From the NCBI RefSeq assembly GCF_014648415.1, contig NZ_BMRB01000002.1, positions 1,509,260 through 1,573,259 of the forward strand: a stretch of DNA of 64,000 bases, written 5' to 3'. Source of the stretch: Actinokineospora fastidiosa (GTDB taxonomy: Bacteria; Actinomycetota; Actinomycetes; Mycobacteriales; Pseudonocardiaceae). The notes under the pieces are model-generated. The model had not been told where the DNA came from. It searched no databases and saw only the letters and a list, made by a program, of their open reading frames with translations. Position 1 is the stretch's first letter. Every line of letters starts with the position of its first letter. Made by a program: the position numbers and the translations under genes. Positions 1 to 7,769 of this stretch are shown here, in pieces.

Positions 1-636
1 TACCGCCCCCAAGGAGACACCCGCCTGCTCTGCGCGGCGTTCCACGACGCGAACCTGCCGCCCGGCGGGACCGTGCTCGACATCGGCACCGGCACGGGCG
101 CGGTGGCGCTCACCGCGGCCCGCGCGGGCGCGGCGTCGGTGACCGCGGTGGACATCGCGCGCCGCGCCGTCGTCACCGCCCGCGCCAACGCGTGGCTCAG
201 CGGCCTGAACGTCGAGGTCCGCCAGGGCGACGCCCTGACGATAGCCGCGGGGAGACGCTTCGACATCGTCCTCGCCAACCCGCCGTACGTCCCGTCCGTG
301 GTGGACGTCGACGCCCGGGGACCGGCCCGCGCGTGGGAGGGCGGCTGCGACGGCCGGGCCGTCCTCGACCGCCTGTGCGCCGCGGCCCGCGACCTGCTCA
401 CCCCGGGCGGCACGCTGCTCATGGTGCATTCGGCGCTGTGCGGCACCGAGGAGAGCCTGATCGCGCTGCGCGGCCTGGGGCTCAAGGCCGCCGTGGTGTC
501 GCGCGCGCGTGAGCCCTTCGGCCCGGTGATGCGCGGGCGGGCCGACGCGCTGGTCCGCGCCGGGCTGCTGGAGCCCGGCGACATCGACGAGGAACTGGTC
601 GTCATCCGCGCCGACCGCGCGATCACCGACCACTGA
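1..636 (+). CDS. HemK/PrmC-type methyltransferase, 5' truncated
   Basis: SAM-dependent methyltransferase of the HemK/PrmC (N5-glutamine) superfamily. The reading frame is open from the first base of the window, so the true start lies upstream. Visible motifs are the SAM-binding glycine loop LDIGTGTGA near the start and the signature NPPY at nt 277-288, which in this superfamily binds the side-chain amide being methylated. Family members modify release factors, ribosomal proteins or small molecules. The short C-terminal part makes it a HemK-related methylase rather than certainly PrmC. It is followed after about 65 bp by an unrelated secreted glycosidase gene. The fold is certain; the substrate is not. 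Confidence 0.85.
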   Translation, partial: YRPQGDTRLLCAAFHDANLPPGGTVLDIGTGTGAVALTAARAGAASVTAVDIARRAVVTARANAWLSGLNVEVRQGDALTIAAGRRFDIVLANPPYVPSVVDVDARGPARAWEGGCDGRAVLDRLCAAARDLLTPGGTLLMVHSALCGTEESLIALRGLGLKAAVVSRAREPFGPVMRGRADALVRAGLLEPGDIDEELVVIRADRAITDH

Positions 637-702
637 CGCGCCGACTGGCGCGCTCCCGCCCGGGGAAGTAGAGACAGGGGTGGGATCGCGCGAGGAGGCG
701 GC

Positions 703-1671
703 ATGGTGGTGCGGGTGGCGGCGGTGGCGCTCGCCTTGGTCGCGGGCACGGCAGGGGTCGCGCACGGCGTCGACTACCCGGACCCGGCGACGGTGACCGG
801 CGACGTGAGCGTGCACGACCCGACGGTGGTCAAGACGCCGTCGGGCACGTACCTGTTGGCCCACACCGGGGCGAACATCCTGCTCAAGACATCGGCCGAC
901 CGCGTCGCGTTCCAGAACGCGGGCCAGGTGTTCCCCGACGGCGCGCCGTGGACGGAGCCGTACACCGGCGGTGGCAACATCCTGTGGGCACCGCATCTGT
1001 CCTATCTGAACGAGCGGTTCTACCTGTACTACTCGGCTTCCACGTTGGGCTCGCGGAAGTCGGCTATCTTCCTGGCGACCAGCCCGACCGGCGAGGCGGG
1101 CACGTGGACCGACGCCGGCCTGGTCGTCGAGACCGACGACGCCGACGACTACAACGCGATCGATCCCGACCTCACAGTGGACGACGCCGGCCGCTGGTGG
1201 CTCACTTTCGGGTCGTATTGGTCGGGTATCAAGCAGATCGCGATCGACCCGGACACCGGCAAGCCGCTCGACAGCGCGATCCTGGACCTGGCGAGCCGCG
1301 GCGGGGACGCCATCGAGGCCGCGACGATCGCCAAACACGGCTCGTACTACTACCTCTACGTGTCGTTCGACCGGTGCTGCCAAGGGGCGAACAGCACCTA
1401 TCGCGTGATGGTCGGGCGCTCGGACAGCATCAACGGCCCCTATGTCGACCGCGCGGGCGTGCCGATGCTGGAGGGCGGCGGCACGGAGATCGTGGCCTCG
1501 CACGGCGCCATCCACGGCCCCGGCCACCAGGACGTCCTGACCGACGGTGACACCGACATCCTCGTCTACCACTACTACGCCGACAACGGGACGCCTCTGT
1601 TGGGGATCAACCCGCTCGCGTATGACGCGGAGGGGTGGCCTGCGCTGCAGAGCGCGGCGCGCATGGTGTGA
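703..1671 (+). CDS. Secreted GH43 arabinan endo-1,5-alpha-L-arabinosidase
   Basis: 322-residue five-bladed beta-propeller glycosidase of family GH43, predicted to hydrolyse arabinan from pectin outside the cell. Residues 1-22 form a signal peptide. The three inverting catalytic carboxylates of the family are visible: general base Asp39 in VHDPTVV, pKa-modulating Asp154 in NAIDPDL, and general acid Glu205 in IEAATIA. No carbohydrate-binding module is attached. The ATG follows a purine-rich AGGAGG at the expected distance. Its last 65 bp overlap the 3' end of the convergent isomerase gene. It lies beside a LacI-controlled sugar operon, so linked use of released sugars is plausible but unproven. 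Confidence 0.9.
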   Translation: MVVRVAAVALALVAGTAGVAHGVDYPDPATVTGDVSVHDPTVVKTPSGTYLLAHTGANILLKTSADRVAFQNAGQVFPDGAPWTEPYTGGGNILWAPHLSYLNERFYLYYSASTLGSRKSAIFLATSPTGEAGTWTDAGLVVETDDADDYNAIDPDLTVDDAGRWWLTFGSYWSGIKQIAIDPDTGKPLDSAILDLASRGGDAIEAATIAKHGSYYYLYVSFDRCCQGANSTYRVMVGRSDSINGPYVDRAGVPMLEGGGTEIVASHGAIHGPGHQDVLTDGDTDILVYHYYADNGTPLLGINPLAYDAEGWPALQSAARMV

Positions 1672-2464
1672 GGTGCGGCTCGACCAGCTCCGCGTACCGG
1701 CGCGCCATCGTGGCGACGACCTCCTCCCCCGGCGCTGCCCACACGTCGGCGTTGAAGATCTCCACCTCGACGTCGCCGAGGTAGCCCGCCGCCGCGACCG
1801 CCCGGGTGAGCCGGGCGAAGTCGATGTGGCCGTCGCCGATCATGCCGCGGCTGAGCAGGGTGTCCGCGGGCAGCGGCGTGATCCAGTCGCTGACCTGGTA
1901 AGCCAGGATCCGCTCACCCGCGCGCGCGATCTGGTCCAGCACCCCCGGTTCCCACCAGATGTGAAACGTGTCCACCACGACCCCCACCACATCGGATGGA
2001 TGGGCCTCGGCGATGTCCACCGCCTGCGCGAGGGTCGAGATCACGCCGCGGTCGGCGGCGAAGATCGGGTGCATCGGCTCGATCGCCAGCCGCACGCCCC
2101 GGTCCCGCGCGGGCTCGACCAGGGCGGCCACGGCGTCGGACACCCGCTGCCGCGCGCCATCGATGTCGCGGTCGGCCAGTCCGCCGGGGACGAGCACGAG
2201 CACGTCGGCGCCCAGGGCAGCGGCCTCATCGAGGGCGGCGACGTTGTCGGCGTGGTTGTCCCCGGAGGTGAAGAACCCGCCCCGGCACAGCGACGACACG
2301 CGCAGTCCGGCATCGCGCACCATTCGCGCGGCCGTCTCCAGCCCCACGTCGGCGACTGGTTCCCGCCACAGACCGATGGCCTCGATCCCGGCCGCGACGC
2401 AGCCTGCGACGGCCTCCGGCAGGGTCCAGTTCGCCGTGGTCCGCTGGTTGAGCGAGAGCCTCAC
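1607..2464 (-). CDS. Sugar phosphate isomerase/epimerase (TIM barrel)
   Basis: 285-residue xylose-isomerase-like TIM barrel (AP endonuclease 2 superfamily). The GTG start overlaps the stop of the upstream DUF993 gene as GTGA, so the two are translationally coupled. Typical metal-site segments are seen: AIEPMHP, VVDTFHIWWEP and EVEIFN, supplying Glu/Asp/His ligands for a divalent metal. Proteins of this family isomerise or epimerise sugars, or dehydrate keto-sugars or inosose. As the last gene of a dehydrogenase-aldolase-isomerase operon it probably handles an oxidised sugar. Substrate unknown. The 3' end overlaps the GH43 gene by 65 bp on the opposite strand. Confidence 0.85.
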   Translation of the reverse strand: MRLSLNQRTTANWTLPEAVAGCVAAGIEAIGLWREPVADVGLETAARMVRDAGLRVSSLCRGGFFTSGDNHADNVAALDEAAALGADVLVLVPGGLADRDIDGARQRVSDAVAALVEPARDRGVRLAIEPMHPIFAADRGVISTLAQAVDIAEAHPSDVVGVVVDTFHIWWEPGVLDQIARAGERILAYQVSDWITPLPADTLLSRGMIGDGHIDFARLTRAVAAAGYLGDVEVEIFNADVWAAPGEEVVATMARRYAELVEPHLTPCAPRSAAQATPPRHTRAG

Positions 2465-3594
2465 ACCGCCACCCCCGCGGTCTCCAGCCACGTCCGCAGC
2501 CGGTGCGCGGCCAGGTCGGGGTCGGGCAGCAGGCGCGCGGCGTCGGCCAGGACGAACACCCGGGCCAGGTGCGGCACGCTCCGGGCCGACTGCAGGCCGC
2601 CGAGCATGGTGAAGCCGGGCTGGTGGCCGCACAGCCAGGCCAGGAACGCGATGCCGGTCTTGTAGTAATAGGTCGGCGCGCTGAACAGGTGGCGGGACAG
2701 GGCCAGCGTGCCCGCCATCTCGGCGTCGTAGCCCGCCAGGTCGCCCCGGTCCAGCGCGGCCACCGCGGCGGACGCGGCGGGGGCGACCGCGGCGAACGCG
2801 CCCAGCAGGGCGTCGGAGTGGCGGACGCCGTCGCCTCTGATCAGCTCCGGATAGTGAAAGTCGTCTCCGGTGTAGAGGCGGACGCTGTCGGGGAGTGCGG
2901 CGCGCAGGGCCACCTCGTGCTCGGCGGACAGCAGGGAGACCTTGACGCCGTCGATCGCCGCGGCGTGCTCGCGGACGAGGTCGAGGAACGTGGCGGTCGC
3001 GGTGGCGAGGTCCGTGGAGCCCCAGTAGCCCGTCAGGTTCGGGTCGAACGCCTCGCCCAGCCAATGGAGGATCACGGGCTCGCGAACCTGACGCAGGATC
3101 GTGCCGTAGACCTTGTGGTAGTCGTCGGCGGAGCGGGCGGTTCTGGCCAGGTGGCGCGAGGCCATGACGATCACCCGCGAGCCCGCGTCCTCCACGAAGG
3201 CGACCTGCTCCTCGTACGCGGCGATGACGCCGTCGAGCGTGACGTCGTCCGGGGCGTGGTCGGTGCCCGCGCCCGAGGCGATCCGGGCGCCCTCCGCACT
3301 CGCCTGCGCCGCGCTGCGGCTGATCAGCTCCCGTGCGGTCGGCCAGTCCAGGCCCATGTTGCGCTGCGCGGTGTCCATGGCCTCGGCGACACCCATGCCG
3401 TAGCGGAACAGGTGCCGCCGGAAGGCCAATGTGGACTCCCAGTCGACGGTGTTGTCGCCCAGCGGGTCCGCCGCGACGTGGGCGGCGGCGAACAGGACCC
3501 GGGAGGCGTGCGGCCGGGGGTGCTCCTCCCACGCCCGCGGGGGCGACAGTTCCACCGACGTCCACGTGCCGTCGGCGAGCGGGACCCTGATCAC
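2461..3594 (-). CDS. DUF993 family protein (DHDPS/NAL-like aldolase)
   Basis: 377-residue DUF993 protein, a family annotated as related to dihydrodipicolinate synthase/N-acetylneuraminate lyase. I chose the GTG at 3594 because its GTGA overlaps the stop of the upstream dehydrogenase gene. The segment DGVKVSLL (Lys218) resembles the Schiff-base lysine strand of DHDPS-type aldolases, so a class I aldolase or dehydratase mechanism is inferred. HWLGEAFDP and YYYKTGIAFLAW are further distinctive blocks. It sits centrally in the three-gene sugar operon controlled by the divergent LacI gene. The reaction is not known to me; retro-aldol cleavage of an oxidised sugar is the hypothesis. Confidence 0.85.
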   Translation of the reverse strand: MIRVPLADGTWTSVELSPPRAWEEHPRPHASRVLFAAAHVAADPLGDNTVDWESTLAFRRHLFRYGMGVAEAMDTAQRNMGLDWPTARELISRSAAQASAEGARIASGAGTDHAPDDVTLDGVIAAYEEQVAFVEDAGSRVIVMASRHLARTARSADDYHKVYGTILRQVREPVILHWLGEAFDPNLTGYWGSTDLATATATFLDLVREHAAAIDGVKVSLLSAEHEVALRAALPDSVRLYTGDDFHYPELIRGDGVRHSDALLGAFAAVAPAASAAVAALDRGDLAGYDAEMAGTLALSRHLFSAPTYYYKTGIAFLAWLCGHQPGFTMLGGLQSARSVPHLARVFVLADAARLLPDPDLAAHRLRTWLETAGVAV

Positions 3595-4718
3595 GCCTCC
3601 TCCAGGAGCACCCGACGCCCGTGCCGGGAGGATTCGAGGCCCGCGGCCACCAGGCGCAGCCCGCGCACGCCCGCGGCGAGGTCGTACGGATGGGGCGTCC
3701 CGTGGTGCACATCGGACAGGAACCGCTCCCACTGGGCGCGGAAGCCGTTGGCGTACACGTCGTTGTCCGGCACCTCGTCCCACTGCGCGCGGAAGTCCTC
3801 AGCGGTGGGCTCGTCCGGGTTCCACACCGGCTTGGGCGTGCGCACGCGAGGCTGGACGCGGCAGCCGAACAGGCCCGCGACGGCCGAGCCGTGGGTGCCG
3901 TCGACCTGGAACTCCACCAGTTCCTTGCGGTCGACCCGCACCGCCCACGAGGAGTTGACCTGCGCGATGACGCCGCCCGCCAGCTCGAAGATCGCGTACG
4001 CCGCGTCGTCCGCGGTGGCCGCGTACGGCCTGCCGTCCTCGTCCCAGCGCCGCGGGATGTGGGTGACCGCCTTGGCCGTCACGGCCTCCACCCGGCCGAA
4101 GAGGTTCTCCAGCACGTAGTTCCAGTGGCAGAACATGTCCAGCACGACGCCGCCGCCGTCCTCGGCGCGGTAGTTCCAGCTCGGCCGCTGCGCTGGCTGG
4201 AGGTCGCCCTCGAACACCCAGTAGCCGAACTCGCCGCGCACCGACAGGATGCGGCCGAAGAAGCCGTGGTCGATCAACCGCTTGAGCTTGAGCAGGCCGG
4301 GCAGGTACAGCTTGTCGTGCACGACGCCGTTGATCACGCCCGCGGCCGCCGCCGCGTCGGCCAGGGCCGTACCGTCGGCGACCGAGGTGGCCACCGGCTT
4401 CTCGGTGTAGACGTGCTTGCCCGCGGCGATCGCCTTGGCGATGGCGTCCTTGCGCTCGCTGGTGACGAGCGCGTCGAAGTACACCGGGGCGTCGTCCTTC
4501 AGCGCGGTGTCGAGGTCGGTGTACCAGGTGGCGATGCCGTGCTCGTCGGCGATGCGGGCGAGCTTGTCGGCGTTGCGGCCGACCAGGACGGGCTCGACCG
4601 GCAGGCGGGCGCCGTCAGGGAGCCGGAGCCCGCCGTCGTCGCGGATGGCGAGGACCGAGCGCAGCAGGTGCTGGCGGTGGCCCATGCGCCCGGTGACGCC
4701 GTTCATCAGGATTCTCAT
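3591..4718 (-). CDS. Gfo/Idh/MocA family oxidoreductase
   Basis: 375-residue NAD(P)-dependent sugar dehydrogenase, first gene of the operon. The N-terminal Rossmann region begins MRILMNGVTGRMG, and EKPVA (EKP, the usual catalytic/cofactor motif) lies near residue 115. The C-terminal alpha/beta domain carries FGYWVFEGD and a DMFCHWNY segment holding a likely catalytic histidine. Members oxidise the hydroxyls of free or phosphorylated sugars, inositols or levoglucosan-type anhydrosugars. Expression is expected to be repressed by the divergent LacI protein through the palindromes at 4737-4760, which lie 19-42 bp upstream of the ATG. The substrate cannot be read from sequence. Confidence 0.88.
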   Translation of the reverse strand: MRILMNGVTGRMGHRQHLLRSVLAIRDDGGLRLPDGARLPVEPVLVGRNADKLARIADEHGIATWYTDLDTALKDDAPVYFDALVTSERKDAIAKAIAAGKHVYTEKPVATSVADGTALADAAAAAGVINGVVHDKLYLPGLLKLKRLIDHGFFGRILSVRGEFGYWVFEGDLQPAQRPSWNYRAEDGGGVVLDMFCHWNYVLENLFGRVEAVTAKAVTHIPRRWDEDGRPYAATADDAAYAIFELAGGVIAQVNSSWAVRVDRKELVEFQVDGTHGSAVAGLFGCRVQPRVRTPKPVWNPDEPTAEDFRAQWDEVPDNDVYANGFRAQWERFLSDVHHGTPHPYDLAAGVRGLRLVAAGLESSRHGRRVLLEEA

Positions 4719-4736
4719 GCTCGCCCCATCCGCATA

Positions 4737-4760
4737 GAAAGCGCTTTCGTAAGCGCTTAC
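4737..4760. promoter_or_regulatory. Twin LacI-family operators
   Basis: Two abutting perfect 12-bp palindromes, GAAAGCGCTTTC (4737-4748) and GTAAGCGCTTAC (4749-4760), lie in the 112-bp gap between the divergent dehydrogenase and LacI genes. Both carry the AAGCGCTT core typical of LacI/GalR regulators with a central CpG. The position suits repression of both directions. The second palindrome recurs exactly at 35464-35475. Confidence 0.85.
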
Positions 4761-4830
4761 AGTACGATAGGTCCGACCCGGCGGCGCAGGCAAGGGCTCC
4801 CGGTAGAAGATGTCCCGTGAGGGAGGGACG

Positions 4831-5856
4831 ATGACGCAGCGACGGGCTCGGCTGATCGATGTCGCCGACGCGGCCGGGGTGTCGATCGCGGCCGCGTCGC
4901 GGGCGATGTCCGGCTCGACCGGGGTCAGCGACGCGATCGCGGCCCGGGTACGCCGGGTGGCCGGGGAGATGGGGTACGTGGCCAACGTGCACGCCCGCAC
5001 GCTGGCGGGCGGCGCGAGCACCACGATCGGGCTGCTGGTGCACGAGATCGGCGACCCGTACTTCACCGAGATCGCGGGCGGGGTGCTGCGCCTGGGCGCG
5101 CAGCAGGGCCTCACCGTGCAGATCGGCCACACCGGCCGGGACCCCGACGCCGAGCTGACCCAGGTCCGGGCGCTGGTGGCCAATCGGGTCAGGGCGATCG
5201 TCATCGCCGGGTCCGGGTTCGTGGACGCGGCCGTGCAGGCGCCGGTCAAGGCGGAGCTGCAGGCGTTCCAGGCGGGCGGCGGGCGGGTCGCGGTGATCGG
5301 CCGCCACCACCTCGGCGCCGACGCCGTCCTGCCGGACAACCACGCGGGCGGCCGGTCGCTGGCCGAGCACCTGCTGGCCCTCGGCCACCGCCGGATCGCC
5401 TTCGCCGTCGGCTCCCGCGCGCTGACCACGGTCGCCGACCGGCTGGCGGGGATCGCCGAGGCGCTGGCCTCGGCCGGTCTCGACCTCGACGACCTGCCCG
5501 TCGTCGAGGAGGAGTTCACGCGCGCGGGCGGGCGCCGGGCGACGCACGCCATCCTCGACGCACACCCCGACGTGACCGCGATCGCCGCGCTCAACGACGA
5601 CATGGCGATCGGCGTGCTGGCCGCGCTGCGCGCCCGCGGCGTGTCGGTCCCGGGCGAGGTGTCGGTGTCCGGCTTCGACGACGTCCCGGTCGCGGAGTAC
5701 CTGTGGCCCGCGCTCACCACCGTCCGCCTGCCGATGGCGGAGATGGGCGAGCAGGTGCTGGAGCTGGCGCTCAAGCCCGCGTCGAGCAGGCCGAGGCGCA
5801 GGCTGACCGGCCATTCCCTGGTCGTCCGCGACTCGACGGCGGCGCCGCGCGGTTGA
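4831..5856 (+). CDS. LacI family transcriptional regulator
   Basis: 341-residue sugar-responsive repressor. The N-terminal helix-turn-helix plus hinge is RLIDVADAAGVS...AAASRAMSG, followed by a periplasmic-binding-protein-like effector domain (IGLLVHEIGDPYFTEI, AIAALNDDMAIGVLAALR, SVSGFDDVPVAEYL). I chose ATG 4831, preceded by GAGGGAGGG, over the in-frame ATG at 4810, which has no ribosome site. It is divergent from the Gfo/Idh-DUF993-isomerase operon, with two operators between, so it probably represses that operon and itself. An identical operator in front of the GH74 gene at 35.5 kb suggests a second target. The effector sugar is unknown. Confidence 0.9.
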   Translation: MTQRRARLIDVADAAGVSIAAASRAMSGSTGVSDAIAARVRRVAGEMGYVANVHARTLAGGASTTIGLLVHEIGDPYFTEIAGGVLRLGAQQGLTVQIGHTGRDPDAELTQVRALVANRVRAIVIAGSGFVDAAVQAPVKAELQAFQAGGGRVAVIGRHHLGADAVLPDNHAGGRSLAEHLLALGHRRIAFAVGSRALTTVADRLAGIAEALASAGLDLDDLPVVEEEFTRAGGRRATHAILDAHPDVTAIAALNDDMAIGVLAALRARGVSVPGEVSVSGFDDVPVAEYLWPALTTVRLPMAEMGEQVLELALKPASSRPRRRLTGHSLVVRDSTAAPRG

Positions 5857-5910
5857 CATGCAGCCGCCAGGCTGCCTAACCTGACATGCAGCTGGACGGC
5901 TGCATGTCAG
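5853..5910 (+). promoter_or_regulatory. ArsR-type promoter with three operator half-sites
   Basis: A -35 box TTGACA (5853-5858) and a -10-like TAACCT (5877-5882), spaced 18 bp, precede the ArsR-AHSA1 gene. The half-site TGACATGCAGC occurs at 5854-5864 and 5882-5892, and its inverse GCTGCATGTCA at 5900-5910. One half-site thus overlaps the -35 and the others form a hairpin-like dyad across the likely transcription start. This is a classic autorepression layout. Confidence 0.7.
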
Positions 5911-5921
5911 GAGGCGCGCGC

Positions 5922-6698
5922 GTGGACGAGGTGTTCAAGGCCCTGTCCGACCCGAGCAGACGGGCGCTCCTGGACTCGCTGAACAGCCGCAACGGGCAGA
6001 CGCTGCGGGAGCTGTGCGCCGGGCTGGACATGGCGCGGCAGTCGGTCAGCAAGCACCTGGCGGTGCTGGAGGCGGCGAACCTGATCACCGTGCTGCGGCG
6101 GGGGCGGGAGAAGCTGCACTACCTCAACGCCGAGCCGATCAACGCCATCGCCGAGCGATGGATCGACCAGTACGACCGCGGCCGCGTGCGCGCGCTAGCG
6201 GACCTCAAGACGGCATTGGAGAGCACGGTGGACGAGTTCGTCTACACCACGTACATCAACACCACGCCGGAGAAGCTCTGGCAGGCGCTGACCGACCCGG
6301 CGTTCACCCGGCAGTACTGGGGGACGACCTTCGAGTCGGACTGGACCACGGGCGCGCCGGTGGTGTGGGTGTGGAACGGGGTGCGCATGGAGGACCCCGA
6401 GCAGGTGGTCGTTGAGGCCAAGCCGTACGAGCGGCTGTCCTACACGTGGCACACGATCACGCCGGAGTTCGCCCGCGCGGCGGAGATGTCCGACGAGGAA
6501 CTGGCGGCGATGGCGGCCGAGCCGCGCTCGACGGTGTCGTTCACGATCGAGCCGCACGGGCGGGCGGTGCGGCTGACCGTCGTGCACACCGGGTTCACGC
6601 CGGACGGGCTGCTGGTCAGGGGTGTGAGCCAGGCGTGGCCGGAGCTGCTGGCGAGCCTGAAGACGCTGCTGGAGACGGGGGCCCCGCTGCCCGCCTGA
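5922..6698 (+). CDS. ArsR-type HTH regulator fused to AHSA1/SRPBCC domain
   Basis: 258-residue two-domain protein. Residues 1-95 are a winged-helix ArsR domain (VFKALSDPSRRALL, QSVSKHLAVLEAANLI, GREKLHYLN). Residues about 105-250 are an AHSA1-type START/SRPBCC ligand-binding fold (EKLWQALTDPAFTRQYWG, YERLSYTWHTI). GTG 5922 is chosen because AGGAGG sits 7 bp upstream; an earlier ATG at 5886 lies inside the operator dyad. No metal-binding cysteine cluster is seen in the HTH, so the inducer is more likely a hydrophobic ligand held by the SRPBCC domain. The 3' end overlaps the convergent gtrA-like gene by 83 bp. Confidence 0.85.
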   Translation: MDEVFKALSDPSRRALLDSLNSRNGQTLRELCAGLDMARQSVSKHLAVLEAANLITVLRRGREKLHYLNAEPINAIAERWIDQYDRGRVRALADLKTALESTVDEFVYTTYINTTPEKLWQALTDPAFTRQYWGTTFESDWTTGAPVVWVWNGVRMEDPEQVVVEAKPYERLSYTWHTITPEFARAAEMSDEELAAMAAEPRSTVSFTIEPHGRAVRLTVVHTGFTPDGLLVRGVSQAWPELLASLKTLLETGAPLPA

Positions 6699-7125
6699 AC
6701 ACGACCCAGCGCATGGCCGCGTACATGTAGACCGCCTCGCACGCGCCCGCGGCGAGCCGCGCCAGGTGGTAGTCCACCCCGAGGGCGGCCAGCCCGCTGC
6801 CGACGCCGAGGATCCAGGCGAGGTAGTTCACCACGACGACCACGACGTAGATCCCGACCTGCGGGCTGACGGGCGCGTGCGAGCGGAAGTTGAAGGCGCG
6901 GTTGAGCACGAAGCTCAGCCCGAACGCGATGACGTACCCGATGGTGATGCTCACCGGCAGCGGCCAGCCGAGCCCGCTGCGCATGATCGTCAGCAGGGTG
7001 AGGTCGACGGCGAAGGTGAAGCCGTTGATGAGGCCGAACCCCACCAGGTTCCCCGGCACGATCCGCGACAGCCCGAACGGCAACCTGCGGGCGACGGCGT
7101 CCATCGCCTCGTTGAACCTCGGCAC
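6616..7125 (-). CDS. GtrA-like membrane protein
   Basis: 169-residue integral membrane protein of the GtrA family, small four-helix proteins implicated in moving polyprenyl-linked sugars or teichoic/arabinogalactan precursors across the membrane. Family features are LVGFGLINGFTFAVDL, ITIGYVIAFGLSFVLNRAFNF (helix 2 with the conserved NR-FxF) and a last helix ending MRWVVFRR. The final ~26 residues are a Pro/Ser/Ala/Gly-rich tail, produced where the frame runs antisense to the ArsR-AHSA1 gene. No glycosyltransferase partner is adjacent. Its 5' side faces a large palindrome shared with the divergent DUF2269-like gene. Confidence 0.8.
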   Translation of the reverse strand: MPRFNEAMDAVARRLPFGLSRIVPGNLVGFGLINGFTFAVDLTLLTIMRSGLGWPLPVSITIGYVIAFGLSFVLNRAFNFRSHAPVSPQVGIYVVVVVVNYLAWILGVGSGLAALGVDYHLARLAAGACEAVYMYAAMRWVVFRRAAGPPSPAASSGSPAAPATPGSHP

Positions 7126-7169
7126 GCGCGCAGTGTTCCAAGCTCGCGTGTCCGGAAGCCGACACCGCG

Positions 7170-7191
7170 GCGTACGTCAGCTGACGTACGC
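7170..7191. promoter_or_regulatory. 22-bp perfect palindrome, probable operator
   Basis: A perfect dyad formed by GCGTACGTCAG and its exact complement lies in the 122-bp gap between the divergent gtrA-like and DUF2269-like genes. Length and symmetry suit a TetR-family dimer site. It lacks a T-run and sits in a divergent gap, which argues against a terminator. No TetR gene is adjacent. Confidence 0.6.
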
Positions 7192-7247
7192 GGAGATACG
7201 TTCCTGATCGGACGACGCGGGTCGGCGGCTCCGGGATCGTGATCGCC

Positions 7248-7769
7248 ATGACGACGACCCTGACCCGCGCCACGCCGGTCCGCTTCCGCCTGAGCACGAC
7301 CGCCCGCAGGACCTGGCTCCTGACCCACATCGCCGCCGCGGGCATCTGGCTGGGCATCGACGTGGTCCTCGCCATCCTCGTCGGCACAGCCCTGCTGACG
7401 TCCGATCCGATCCTCACCGAGTCGGCGTTCCGCGCCCTGGAGGTGTTCGCGGTCGGCCCGCTGATCGCGGTCTCCCTGATCACGTTCGGCACGGGCGTCG
7501 TGCTGGGCTGGGGCACGAAGTACGGCTTAGTCCGGTACTGGTGGGTGGCCGTCAAGCTGGGGCTGAACACGATCCTGACCCTGCTCATCATCTTCGGCCT
7601 GTCCCCCACCCTCCACGAGACAGCGACCATGGCGGCCGTGTACGCCACCGATGGCGCCCCAGACATCAGCGGCCTGGTGGCACCCCCCATCGTGTCCACA
7701 ACGGCCGTCCTGGCAGCGACGGCGTTGTCGGTGTTCAAGCCGTGGGGCCGGATCAGGAGGCCCGCGTGA
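7248..7769 (+). CDS. DUF2269-like integral membrane protein
   Basis: 173-residue protein with four predicted membrane helices (RTWLLTHIAAAGIWLGIDVV, VGPLIAVSLITFGTGVVLG, WWVAVKLGLNTILTLLIIF, VVSTTAVLAATALSVF-like). The pattern resembles the DUF2269/small redox-linked membrane family, including a His in the first helix. Function unknown. I prefer ATG 7248; a GTG at 7239 is an alternative and neither has a strong ribosome site. It contains an in-frame TTA leucine codon at 7527-7529, rare in such genomes, so translation may depend on the bldA-type tRNA. Downstream is a repeat tract without genes. Confidence 0.65.
   Translation: MTTTLTRATPVRFRLSTTARRTWLLTHIAAAGIWLGIDVVLAILVGTALLTSDPILTESAFRALEVFAVGPLIAVSLITFGTGVVLGWGTKYGLVRYWWVAVKLGLNTILTLLIIFGLSPTLHETATMAAVYATDGAPDISGLVAPPIVSTTAVLAATALSVFKPWGRIRRPA

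Noticed and set aside
4810-4830. Earlier ATG for the LacI gene
   Set aside because: No ribosome site; the extra residues do not match LacI N-termini, while ATG 4831 has GAGGGAGGG in place.
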